Positions 1 through 7,291 of a stretch of 35,354 nucleotides of DNA are shown in pieces. The DNA is from an uncultured Flavobacteriaceae bacterium. Its GTDB lineage: Bacteria > Bacteroidota > Bacteroidia > Flavobacteriales > Flavobacteriaceae. How positions within the stretch are numbered: the stretch's first letter is position 1; each line of letters begins with the position of its first letter. A program made the position numbers and the translations under genes. Location: contig CAJXEB010000021.1 in NCBI GenBank assembly GCA_913052585.1, positions 1 to 35,354 of the forward strand. Reading direction: 5' to 3'. The notes beneath the pieces were generated by a model. The model saw nothing but the letters and a program-made list of their open reading frames with translations. It was not told the DNA's origin and did no database searches.

Positions 1-56
1 TGTTGGTCGCGTTAAAATGCGACTTACATTGTGTTAAACGAAGTTAGCGTTTTTTT
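1..56. repeat. Imperfect hairpins at window edge, function unknown
   Basis: Two adjacent small structures are visible. Positions 1-10 pair with 19-28 at 8 of 10 positions (core GTCGC/GCGAC, 8-base loop). Positions 36-40 (AAACG) pair with 48-52 (CGTTT) and are followed by a T run, like a weak terminator for plus-strand transcription arriving from outside the window. No convincing coding frame covers 1-91. It lies downstream of the minus-strand phosphodiesterase gene. It could be the end of a dispersed intergenic repeat or a terminator; one edge of the window cannot decide. Confidence 0.3.
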
Positions 57-91
57 ATGAGAAAGTCAATCCAATTATAAGTAGGGGTATT

Positions 92-586
92 TTATTTTGG
101 ACCCAATTCAATCACTTCTAAATCTTTTATATTTTTTTTGTCTATGGTAAATCTAACGAGTGTTTTTACTTTATGAAAACCACTTTTGCCTGCTGCACCA
201 GGGTTAATGTGTAGCAGACTTAACTTTTTATCATATATCACTTTTAAAATGTGAGAATGGCCAGTAATAAATAAATCGGGAGCATTAAACTCAATTCGTT
301 TTTTTACATCTTTAGCATATCGGTTAGGATAGCCTCCAATATGAACCAACCATACTTTAACTTCTTCGCAAGTAAATTTTAATTCTTTCGGAAAAACGTT
401 TCTAATGTCTTGTCCGTCAATGTTTCCGTAAACACCTCTAACAGGTTTTATTTTAGTAAGCTGTTTAATTACATCAAGATTTCCTACATCACCAAGGTGC
501 CATATTTCATCACATTCCTTAAAGTATTTTTCTACTTTAGGGTCTAAATAACCGTGTGTGTCTGATATTAATCCTATTTTCATCAT
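92..586 (-). CDS. YfcE/MJ0936-family metallophosphoesterase
   Basis: A 164-residue protein with the full calcineurin-like phosphoesterase signature of the small YfcE/MJ0936 family: D9-x-H11 (ISDTHG), G32-D33 (LGDVGN), G54-N55 (YGNID), H82 (VHIGG) and G109-H110-S-H112 (TGHSH). These residues form the two-metal site that hydrolyses phosphodiesters. The length is normal for the family and there is no signal peptide, so it is cytosolic. The physiological substrate in Bacteroidota is not known; cyclic-nucleotide or nucleotide phosphodiesterase activity is the usual family guess. The first two codons are both ATG, so the start may be 586 or 583. It is divergent from the outer-membrane protein gene at 706, with 119 bases between. 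Confidence 0.9.
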   Translation of the reverse strand: MMKIGLISDTHGYLDPKVEKYFKECDEIWHLGDVGNLDVIKQLTKIKPVRGVYGNIDGQDIRNVFPKELKFTCEEVKVWLVHIGGYPNRYAKDVKKRIEFNAPDLFITGHSHILKVIYDKKLSLLHINPGAAGKSGFHKVKTLVRFTIDKKNIKDLEVIELGPK

Positions 587-617
587 TGCTTCAAATATAA
601 ATATAGCTTTGATTTAT

Positions 618-649
618 TTGTCGTTTAGTCGTATAAATAATTAATTTCA
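618..649 (+). promoter_or_regulatory. Probable sigma-A promoter for the 706 gene
   Basis: A TTG at 618-620 is followed after 21 bases by TAATTTCA at 642-649. This resembles the Bacteroidota pattern TTG-N(17-23)-TAnnTTTG, with 6 of 8 matches in the -7 box. It lies 56 bases upstream of the ATG at 706. Confidence 0.45.
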
Positions 650-705
650 CCTTTAGAAGATAATAAAACAACAATAAAGGAGTTCTATCTCAAAATTAAT
701 CGATT

Positions 706-1461
706 ATGAAAAAAATAGCAATAGCATTTACTTTAGTATTGGCATCAACATTTTTAGTTAACGCACAAACAGATGATCGATTAAAGCCAGTAAAAGGTGA
801 TTGGGGTTTTTCTTTAAACATTTCTGGAATAATCAACAACATTGTTATTGAGAACAATAAAGATAGTTTGGGTCAATTTAATTTGTTTGGTCGTCATTAT
901 TTAAAAGATGATTTAGCATTGCGTTTGGGTTTTGGTGTGAATTATTTAAATAATAATAATTTTAATGAAGATAGTGTAACTCTTGCAAGTGGTAATAGAG
1001 CTTTACAAGCTGTAGATTCTACAACTTCACGGTTTGACTTTAAGGTGTCTGTAGGTATTGAGAAACATTTAGGGACTACCAGAAGATTAGATCCTTATGT
1101 TGGTGCAGATTTATCTATTATTAGAATAGGAGCGACTAAAGTCAATTCAAATTTATCTCAAATTGATGTTACAGGTACGAATAAGGAAAGAACTTCATTG
1201 CAACAAGATGGTGGTGCTGGATTTGGTTTAGGAGCTATTGCAGGATTTAACTATTTTTTATCTAAGAATTTAAGTTTAGGGGTTGAGTTTGGATATGCAT
1301 TCAATTACATAAAAACTGGTGGAGATTTTAGTGGAAGTAATGTCGTTACACCAGTAAGTGGAACCGAAACTTCAACATCAGTATTTGGAAAATTAAGCAC
1401 AACAGAAACATCTATTGGAGCTACAGCTACAGGAGGAGTAATGCTTTCTTTCTTTTTCTAG
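706..1461 (+). CDS. Small outer-membrane beta-barrel protein
   Basis: A 251-residue protein with a clear Sec signal peptide (MKKIAIAFTLVLASTFLVNA, cleavage near residue 20-21). The mature part is rich in alternating, glycine-spaced strands (for example LALRLGFGVNYL, FGLGAIAGFNYF, LSLGVEFGYAFNY) and ends in Phe (GGVMLSFFF), the usual end of an outer-membrane barrel. It matches the general small porin/OmpW-like class common in Flavobacteriia: probably eight strands, with a loop around residues 205-235 rich in Ser and Thr. No catalytic motif is visible, and its transport or structural role cannot be named. Its stop lies two bases from the stop of the convergent gene at 1464, leaving no room for a terminator between them. 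Confidence 0.8.
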   Translation: MKKIAIAFTLVLASTFLVNAQTDDRLKPVKGDWGFSLNISGIINNIVIENNKDSLGQFNLFGRHYLKDDLALRLGFGVNYLNNNNFNEDSVTLASGNRALQAVDSTTSRFDFKVSVGIEKHLGTTRRLDPYVGADLSIIRIGATKVNSNLSQIDVTGTNKERTSLQQDGGAGFGLGAIAGFNYFLSKNLSLGVEFGYAFNYIKTGGDFSGSNVVTPVSGTETSTSVFGKLSTTETSIGATATGGVMLSFFF

Positions 1462-1463
1462 AA

Positions 1464-1859
1464 TTATCTTAAAAGAGTAAGGGAACCTTTAAAGGTTTCA
1501 GTATCTGTATCAATAATATAAAAGTAAGTTCCTTCTTTGCATTGTTTACCTGCAGTAGTTCTTCCGTTCCAACCTTCATTAAGTTGTACAGAGTTGTAAA
1601 TTAATTCACCATAACGGTTGTAAATTTTAACATCTAATTTTGTAAAATTTCCTATGGCTTTAAATAAATCATTTAAGCCATCACCATTGGGTGAAAATAC
1701 GTTTGGAATAATAGTAGTATCAGTGTTTAAAGTGTCAGGGTTAATGATGGCTATCTTTTTTAATAGGCTAGCGTTTGACCCTTTAGCACTTAACAAAGAG
1801 GTGTTAAGTGTGGCACAAAAACCTAATAAAATGATGTATTTCATATTAAATAAACTCAT
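1464..1859 (-). CDS. Nearly bare T9SS type B sorting-domain protein
   Basis: A 131-residue protein consisting of a signal peptide (about 1-25), a linker of about 25 residues, and a complete gliding-motility-associated C-terminal domain (CHU_C / type B T9SS sorting domain) from about residue 51. The domain signature is unmistakable: VFSPNGDGLNDLF, then VKIYNRYGELIYNS, GWNGR, and GTYFYIIDTD. The type IX system recognises such domains and moves the attached passenger across the outer membrane. Here there is practically no passenger. Translation may start at 1859 or at Met6 (position 1844); the latter puts Lys next to the hydrophobic core and looks like the more typical signal peptide. It lies 37 bases downstream of the desaturase stop, so it may be the last gene of that transcript. 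Confidence 0.85.
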   Translation of the reverse strand: MSLFNMKYIILLGFCATLNTSLLSAKGSNASLLKKIAIINPDTLNTDTTIIPNVFSPNGDGLNDLFKAIGNFTKLDVKIYNRYGELIYNSVQLNEGWNGRTTAGKQCKEGTYFYIIDTDTETFKGSLTLLR

Positions 1860-1896
1860 TAAAGCTGATGCAATATCCTACAAATAAGTTACAAAA

Positions 1897-2988
1897 TCAA
1901 GAAAAATCGTATTTTCCTAATTGAGCTAAGTGTTTTGCATGACTTGAAATTGCTCCAAATAAGCTATTTTGATGATACGGTAAATCAAATTCCGCAGCTG
2001 TATCTTTTACAATTTCAGATATTTTTCTATAATGAACATGGCAAATATTAGGGAATAAATGGTGTTCAATCTGAAAGTTTAACCCGCCAACAAACCATGA
2101 AAGTGGCAAGTTGTTTTTTGCGAAGTTTGCTGTAGTATTCAGTTGATGTATAGCAAAGTTATTTTCCATTTTTCCATTTTCATCTGGTTGAGGAAACGTA
2201 GTTTCTTCAATAACATGTGCTAATTGAAAAATTATAGAAATAATAAATCCACATGTAAAATGCATGATTAAGTAAAAGACAAGTGTTAACCACAAAGGCT
2301 GGTCAGAAAAAATTAAGGGTAATATTAACACATAGAAAATATAGAATGCTTTTGCTGAGATTAATCGCCAGAAAGCACTTTTAAAAGTGATTTGTTGCGT
2401 TTTTAATAAATCTCTCTTGCTGTATCTCCTTAATTGAATAAAATCCTTTTTTAAAGACCAAGATAATGTTATTAAGCCATAAAGGAACCATGCGTAGAAC
2501 TTCTGAAAACGGTGAGCTTTGTGTCTTTTTATTTTGTAAGCAAAACGCATTAATGGACCATCAATATCTTCATCATGGTTAGCAATATTAGTATAAGTAT
2601 GGTGTAATACGTTGTGTTGAATTTTCCAGTTAACAGAACTCCCTCCAACCAGATTAATTAAATAACCAAGATATTTATTTATCTTTTTATTCTTAGAGTA
2701 TGCACTGTGGTTGGCATCATGCATGATTGAAAAACCAATTCCTGCCATACCAAAACTCATTAGTATCCAAAAACTTAACGTAAGCCAACTGTTAGCTGTA
2801 ATGTTAAAAATGATAAAGAAATAAGGCACAAAATAAAGGCTGAGCATAAATATGGTTTTAATAACCATATTGGCGTTACCATATTTCGATTTGTTATTTT
2901 CCTTAAAATAAGCGTTTACCCTTGATCGTAGCTCTTTTACAAATTCAGGTCGATCAGCAGTGTTAAATTTTATTTTTGATGAATCCAT
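1897..2988 (-). CDS. Membrane fatty acid (acyl-CoA/acyl-lipid) desaturase
   Basis: A 363-residue integral membrane desaturase. All three histidine boxes of the di-iron site are present: HDANH (90-94), HNVLHH (125-130) and QIEHH (306-310), plus the extra conserved His in QLAHVIEE (258). The QxxHH form of the third box is typical of linoleoyl-CoA and front-end desaturases and of many bacterial acyl-CoA desaturases, though no cytochrome b5 domain is fused here. Hydrophobic pairs at about 45-65, 68-90 and 213-260 fit four membrane spans with the boxes on the cytoplasmic face. It should introduce a double bond into membrane acyl chains, plausibly for cold adaptation; regiospecificity cannot be read from the sequence. 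An electron donor gene is not adjacent. Confidence 0.9.
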   Translation of the reverse strand: MDSSKIKFNTADRPEFVKELRSRVNAYFKENNKSKYGNANMVIKTIFMLSLYFVPYFFIIFNITANSWLTLSFWILMSFGMAGIGFSIMHDANHSAYSKNKKINKYLGYLINLVGGSSVNWKIQHNVLHHTYTNIANHDEDIDGPLMRFAYKIKRHKAHRFQKFYAWFLYGLITLSWSLKKDFIQLRRYSKRDLLKTQQITFKSAFWRLISAKAFYIFYVLILPLIFSDQPLWLTLVFYLIMHFTCGFIISIIFQLAHVIEETTFPQPDENGKMENNFAIHQLNTTANFAKNNLPLSWFVGGLNFQIEHHLFPNICHVHYRKISEIVKDTAAEFDLPYHQNSLFGAISSHAKHLAQLGKYDFS

Positions 2989-3119
2989 ATTGATTATCGT
3001 TCTTTAGGGAAAGATAAAGTAAAATTAATTATTTTTAATGTTGAATATGATTTACACGAAACATTATATTAACATTATATTATTTGTAGTATTTTTATTT
3101 TTCATGATTTAAGCATAAA

Positions 3120-5315
3120 ATGAAGTCTTTTTTATTATTTCTATTAATTACTATTGTTGCTGTTCACTCTTCATTTGGCGAAGGCTGGGAGTCTGTTAAA
3201 GAAAATGGTAAAGGAACATTAACGGTTTTTTATTATAATTCTGATAACTTTATAAGTGATGAGTCAGGTAAGTTGTCTGGTATAGAGTATGATATCTTAA
3301 TTGAATTCAAGCAATTTTTATTGAGTGAAGGATTCGATTTAACGCTTAATTTTAAAAAAGCGAAGAGTTTTTCAGCTTTATATGGAAGAATTAAAAACGG
3401 AGGAAATTCTGAAATTGGGGCGTGCTCTTTTTCTATGACTTCAGAAAGAATGAAAGAAATCTCATTTTCTCCTAAATACATGCCAGATATTGAAGTACTT
3501 ATAAATAGTAGCAATATTGGTGTGGCTAAAACTGAAGCTGAATTTATAACAATATTTTCTGAGTTAACCGCTCTTAATGTACCTAACACAACTTTTGAAG
3601 ATGATTTATCGCGTCTAAAAAGAGTCTTACCTGCTATTAAAATAGAAGATGTTGAAACGGCAAGAGAAATTAGGGGTCGTATTTCAAAAGAAAAAGATTT
3701 ATTCGGGTACATAGAATTACCAACCTACTTAAAATTATTTAAGAATGGTTTAAGGTTTAAACGTCAAACATTATTTAGAGTTGAGCGTAATGGCTACGGT
3801 ATTATTTTACCTAAAGAAAGCACATGGCTTGTGCCAATAAATAAATTTTTTAATAGTGATGAATTTAAAATTAAGGTAAATAAGATCATCAAAGCTCATT
3901 TAGGAGATGGTGTAAATGAATTGTTATGGGAAATTGATAATGCGGAAGATGGAATAAATCAACAAGAGATTAAATTGTTGACAATGGAGAGAGAGGCACA
4001 GGAAATGGAAATTAAACAACAAGGTTTAAGGGTTCAGATATTAATTGGAAGTGTTGCTCTTTTTTTAATTGTTTCGTTTTTCTTGTTCTATGGTTATCGA
4101 ATGAAAAAGGCGGTAAATAAATCACTGGTAGAACGTAATAATTTAATTGAACAACAAAAGGAGGAATTGGAACGACTTTCTATTGTTGCTGAAAAAATGA
4201 ATGAGGCTGTTATAATAACGGATGCTAAAGGTAAGATTGAGTATTATAACTACAGTTTAGTGAGGAACGCTGGCTATACGATTGAAGAATTTGAATCTAA
4301 TTTCAAAGACAAAATGTATTTGCAAAAAATTACGAGCAGAGAAGATATACAATCTATTATTGATGGTTTTAGAACCAATCCAAAGCCATTTTTTTATGAT
4401 AGTTATCACGATCAAAAGGGTGGAGGAGTAATGTGGACAACCGCTTCATTATCTCCAGTTTACGATGAAAAAGAGGAGTTATCAAAAATTATTGTTGTTT
4501 ATACAGATATTAGTGAACGGAAGTTGTTTTCCAACCAACTAGCAGAAAAGAACAAAGAAATTACGGATAGTATTAATTACGCAAAAATGATTCAGGATGC
4601 AATGCTACCTTCTGAGAATATTTTGAAAAGTGCTGTGGAAGATTATTTTTTATTATTCCAGCCTAAAGATATTGTGAGTGGTGATTTCTATTGGTTTGAG
4701 CAAGTAGGGGATTACTATATTATTGTTTTAGCAGATTGCACAGGTCATGGGGTTCCTGGAGCATTTATGAGTATGATGGGGAGTAATTTTTTAAGCAGTA
4801 TTATAACTGATAATTCAATTACTTCAACCGGTGAAGCTTTATTAACGTTGGACCTGAAAGTGAAAAAAGCACTAGAAAATGAAGGCCGTTCTTCACGTGA
4901 TGGGATGGATATAGTAATGATGGCTTATAATGTTAAGACAAAAAAAATGGATTTCTCAGGAGGAAATAATTCAATTTTTGTTCTTCGTAATAAGGAGTTA
5001 ATTAAATACAAAGGAGATCGTTTTTCCATAGGGGCTGATGCTATAGAAAATAAGAGGTTTAAGGTTCATGAGATTCAGCTTGAGAAAGGCGACCTTGTTT
5101 ATGCGTTTACAGATGGATATAAAGATCAATTTGGAGGGCCAAAAGGGAAGAAGTTTATGCAAAAAAAAATACTGAACATGTTGTCCGATAATTCAGTGTT
5201 GGCATTAAGTGAACAGAAAATACAATTGGAAAATTGCTTAAAGGATTGGATGAAAGGCAATGATGAGGATTATGAGCAGGTAGATGATATATCGGTTTTA
5301 GGCTTTAAAGTTTAA
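3120..5315 (+). CDS. Periplasmic sensor-PAS-SpoIIE phosphatase
   Basis: A 731-residue sensor fusion. Order: signal peptide (about 1-20); a type 3 solute-binding-like periplasmic domain (about 30-270; note GIEYDILIEF and the SFSMTSERMKEISFS stretch typical of amino-acid binding proteins); a coiled segment; one membrane helix (304-326); a coiled coil (330-352); a PAS domain (about 352-465, ending VVYTDISERK); and a PP2C-like SpoIIE phosphatase domain (about 500-731). Metal-binding acidic residues are in place: GDFYW (D522), DCTGHG (D539), GMD (D597) and FTDG (D665). It likely converts ligand binding outside the inner membrane into Ser/Thr dephosphorylation inside, for instance of an anti-sigma-factor antagonist, but no partner gene is adjacent. 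It ends seven bases from the convergent methyltransferase. Confidence 0.88.
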   Translation: MKSFLLFLLITIVAVHSSFGEGWESVKENGKGTLTVFYYNSDNFISDESGKLSGIEYDILIEFKQFLLSEGFDLTLNFKKAKSFSALYGRIKNGGNSEIGACSFSMTSERMKEISFSPKYMPDIEVLINSSNIGVAKTEAEFITIFSELTALNVPNTTFEDDLSRLKRVLPAIKIEDVETAREIRGRISKEKDLFGYIELPTYLKLFKNGLRFKRQTLFRVERNGYGIILPKESTWLVPINKFFNSDEFKIKVNKIIKAHLGDGVNELLWEIDNAEDGINQQEIKLLTMEREAQEMEIKQQGLRVQILIGSVALFLIVSFFLFYGYRMKKAVNKSLVERNNLIEQQKEELERLSIVAEKMNEAVIITDAKGKIEYYNYSLVRNAGYTIEEFESNFKDKMYLQKITSREDIQSIIDGFRTNPKPFFYDSYHDQKGGGVMWTTASLSPVYDEKEELSKIIVVYTDISERKLFSNQLAEKNKEITDSINYAKMIQDAMLPSENILKSAVEDYFLLFQPKDIVSGDFYWFEQVGDYYIIVLADCTGHGVPGAFMSMMGSNFLSSIITDNSITSTGEALLTLDLKVKKALENEGRSSRDGMDIVMMAYNVKTKKMDFSGGNNSIFVLRNKELIKYKGDRFSIGADAIENKRFKVHEIQLEKGDLVYAFTDGYKDQFGGPKGKKFMQKKILNMLSDNSVLALSEQKIQLENCLKDWMKGNDEDYEQVDDISVLGFKV

Positions 5316-5322
5316 TTTCCAT

Positions 5323-5922
5323 TTATTTCTTTAAAACCCAAGTAGTCATACACCGCAGGTTTTGAACATTAGTGGTTTTTAGAGGTTCTATCAATTGAGC
5401 CTTTAATTGTTGGGTATAATCCAGTAAAATTTGTTCTGAAACTAAATAACGAGTACTACCATCAGGTAATTGATAATTACCATTACCAATAGGATCTACT
5501 AATTTTTCTATACCAATATCAGAAGCTAATCTAATAAATAGTATTCCGTTGTCATTTAACTTCTTCCAAATGCTAAATAAAATTTCTTCAAATTGTGTTT
5601 TGTTTTTAGAAAAGTGTAACACTGCATTACAAATAACTAAATCGAATTTTTGTTCGAAATGAATTTGTTCGGCTGTAGCAATTTTAAAGTTAGATAATGG
5701 AGTAGAAGGGCTTAACTCTAAAGCGAGCTGTTGAGTTTCTATTAAACGGTTTTCATTCGGATCTAAACCATAAACATTATAATTGTTTTGTAAGAAGTAC
5801 ACTAAGTTTCTTCCTGAACCACAGCCAACATCTAAAACAGATTTTACTTGATCAAACTGACCTTTTAAGATTTGGTCAATAATATAAATATCAGTTTTTT
5901 GTAGTTGTGATTTTAGGTTCAT
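5323..5922 (-). CDS. Class I SAM-dependent methyltransferase
   Basis: A 199-residue protein with the Rossmann-like SAM-binding core: motif I VLDVGCGSG (29-37), the acidic residue closing strand 2 in YGLDPN (D54), and motif IV FDLVICNAVLHFS (about 105-117), followed by a late LFIRLAS strand. It fits the Methyltransf_11/25 type, for small molecules or unknown targets. No signal peptide or extra domain is present. Its ATG overlaps the stop of the upstream TfoX-like frame as ATGA, so it is probably translationally coupled to that gene, and the in-frame TGA upstream could reduce its expression. The substrate is unknown. Confidence 0.85.
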   Translation of the reverse strand: MNLKSQLQKTDIYIIDQILKGQFDQVKSVLDVGCGSGRNLVYFLQNNYNVYGLDPNENRLIETQQLALELSPSTPLSNFKIATAEQIHFEQKFDLVICNAVLHFSKNKTQFEEILFSIWKKLNDNGILFIRLASDIGIEKLVDPIGNGNYQLPDGSTRYLVSEQILLDYTQQLKAQLIEPLKTTNVQNLRCMTTWVLKK

Positions 5923-6296
5923 TTCTTTTGTTTAGGAGTTCTCTTTTTACTGGCTTTTGCTAAGGGATTAAAATCAATACAGAGTTGTATCCAATAAGCT
6001 AAATCTTCCTCCATGTCAAATCCATCTGTAGTTATATAAATATAACCTTTCATTGGTCTTCCTGTAAAACCCATGTGTAAGCATTCTTCTTTAGATAGTT
6101 CTTTTTCAGAAACCTCTTCTCCAATACGTACCATCAATAAGCTATCATCTGTTTTTTTACTAATGTGAATAGCACATCACATTTTATTGTTAACCATAAA
6201 ACATAGACCTCCCATCATTTTTCTTGCTTCGAACGAAATTCTTTTTTCGTTAAAAACGTTTTTAATTCGGTCAGCTAAATATTCATCGTAAGCCAT
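5919..6296 (-). pseudogene. TfoX N-terminal-domain protein interrupted by in-frame TGA
   Basis: Reading from the ATG at 6296 gives an otherwise intact 125-codon TfoX N-terminal-domain protein. It begins MAYDEYLADRIKNVF, has the family core KMMGGLCFMVNNKM, and continues with SLLMVRIGEE and FTGRPMKGYIYI to a Lys-rich end. The only defect is codon 40, TGA at 6179-6177, followed by Cys41. From memory, relatives usually read KMCCGI or KMCVGI here, so the TGA sits on a Cys position, one base from TGT or TGC. The rest of the frame is uneroded. A fragment restarting at the TTG/ATG near 6137 (72 residues) would lack the first half of the fold. Possible causes are a recent nonsense mutation, a sequencing error or, less likely, recoding. 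TfoX-N proteins in Bacteroidota have no settled function. The gene lies between 6300 and 5922 in a three-gene run. Confidence 0.8.
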
Positions 6297-6299
6297 TTA

Positions 6300-6713
6300 T
6301 TATTTTTTACTTCCAGCTAATTTCCAACCGATCCATGTCATTGGTATGTATGCTCCGATTAATTCTGTGATATTATACCAAGTGGGTGAGCTAGGGAGAA
6401 TAGACATCATATAAACTCCTCCTAAAAAAAATAAAATACCGATAATTGAAGCAAAAACTAACTGACGACTTGCGGCAATTTTTGCGGCAATATATGCACC
6501 AGCTAATGTTCCTAAACCATGCGATAAAAAAACGAAAAGGAAGTGTTTTGGTTGGAGTAAATGCAACGTAGAAGCAAGTGCTTCCGAAGTTGAATTATCG
6601 AATCCTTCAGGATAGTCAACTAAGTAAGGTGCAATGGTAAGTACGCCCATGTTTATAATGCTACCACCTATAATACCGGCAATTACGACTAAAATATTTC
6701 TTAATATTTTCAT
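6300..6713 (-). CDS. Four-helix inner-membrane protein of unknown function
   Basis: A 137-residue, very hydrophobic protein with four predicted membrane helices at about 5-30, 56-80, 85-106 and 114-133. Small-residue patterns suit helix packing (GIIGGSIIN, GLGTLAGAYIAAKIA). The loop between helices 1 and 2 (about 33-55) is the only sizeable soluble part. I recognise no catalytic motif and cannot name a family with confidence; similar short conserved membrane proteins are common in Flavobacteriia. It is the first gene of a minus-strand run with the TfoX-like frame (three bases between) and the methyltransferase, so co-transcription is likely. Confidence 0.75.
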   Translation of the reverse strand: MKILRNILVVIAGIIGGSIINMGVLTIAPYLVDYPEGFDNSTSEALASTLHLLQPKHFLFVFLSHGLGTLAGAYIAAKIAASRQLVFASIIGILFFLGGVYMMSILPSSPTWYNITELIGAYIPMTWIGWKLAGSKK

Positions 6714-6764
6714 AGTTGTATTATTAGCGAGCGAAAATAAAGTTAATTTTGTTATAATAATAAT

Positions 6765-6784
6765 ATACTTTTACTAAAAAGTAT
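6765..6784. promoter_or_regulatory. Perfect 8-bp inverted repeat upstream of the Coa1-like gene
   Basis: ATACTTTT at 6765-6772 and AAAAGTAT at 6777-6784 form a perfect inverted repeat with a four-base spacer, centred about 28 bases before the ATG at 6803. It could be an operator or a hairpin in the leader. There is no T run after it on the plus strand, so a terminator role is unlikely in that direction. Confidence 0.35.
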
Positions 6785-6802
6785 CGAATTAAATTTAATA
6801 AT

Positions 6803-7237
6803 ATGGATGTAGAAAACGATCACAGAAATTGGTTTCAAAAAAATTGGAAATGGGCCGTTCCATCATTAGGATGTCTCTCCGTTATCGTAGTTTTTATATT
6901 GCTTTTTGGAGTTATGGTCGGAAAAGTTACCAATATATTTGAAGATTCGGTTCCCTATTCAGTAGGGATGGAAGCTCTTCAAAAAAATGAATTAGTAATT
7001 AATAAATTAGGCAAACCTATTGAAACAGATGGAATGTTTCAAGGAACTATTAACTATAAAAATGATTTTGGTGCCGCAGATTTAAAAATACCCATTAAAG
7101 GTCCGAAAGGAGAAGCTAGCTTAATGATAATCGCTGAAAAAAATGGCGAAAATTGGACATATCAAACTATGGAAGTTAGTTTTAAAGACTCGAATGAAAA
7201 AATAGATTTACTTGAGAATTTTAAAACTATAGAATAA
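6803..7237 (+). CDS. Coa1-like cytochrome oxidase assembly family protein
   Basis: A 144-residue single-pass membrane protein: a short cytosolic N-terminus (NWFQKNWKWAVPS), one membrane helix (about 15-40), and an extracytoplasmic domain with the Coa1-family pattern. That domain has an ALQKNELVINKLGKPIE segment, then G-T-I-N-Y, then IPIKGPKGEASLMIIAEKNG with a final WTYQTMEVSF strand. In eukaryotes Coa1 helps assemble cytochrome c oxidase. Bacterial members share the fold, but their role is unproven and no oxidase gene is nearby. It stands alone and is convergent with atpC across a shared terminator. Confidence 0.75.
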   Translation: MDVENDHRNWFQKNWKWAVPSLGCLSVIVVFILLFGVMVGKVTNIFEDSVPYSVGMEALQKNELVINKLGKPIETDGMFQGTINYKNDFGAADLKIPIKGPKGEASLMIIAEKNGENWTYQTMEVSFKDSNEKIDLLENFKTIE

Positions 7238-7239
7238 AA

Positions 7240-7268
7240 AAATCCCAAATTAATAAAATTTGGGATTT
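7240..7268. terminator. Bidirectional terminator between the Coa1-like gene and atpC
   Basis: A perfect 12-bp stem (7240-7251 with 7257-7268, core ATCCCAAAT/ATTTGGGAT) with a five-base loop. It begins three bases after the Coa1-like stop and lies 24 bases downstream of the atpC stop on the other strand. A-rich flanks give T-rich tracts in both directions. Confidence 0.85.
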
Positions 7269-7291
7269 CAATATATGATAATAGTATTGAC

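Noticed and set aside
592-599. Perfect -7 box (TATATTTG, minus strand) directly before the phosphodiesterase start
   Set aside because: It has no TTG partner at the right distance and would require an almost leaderless mRNA; AT-rich chance matches are common.
3233-3712. Open frame of 159 codons antisense to the sensor-phosphatase gene
   Set aside because: It lies fully inside a well-supported gene, with no motif or signal of its own.
5919-6137. A separate 72-residue gene starting at the TTG/ATG near 6137
   Set aside because: The frame upstream encodes the missing half of the TfoX-N domain and is broken only by one TGA, so it is part of one interrupted gene.
6120-6185. Selenocysteine insertion at the TfoX-N UGA
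   Set aside because: No convincing SECIS-like hairpin follows the codon, and selenoprotein machinery is not expected in Flavobacteriaceae; kept only as a remote option in the finding.
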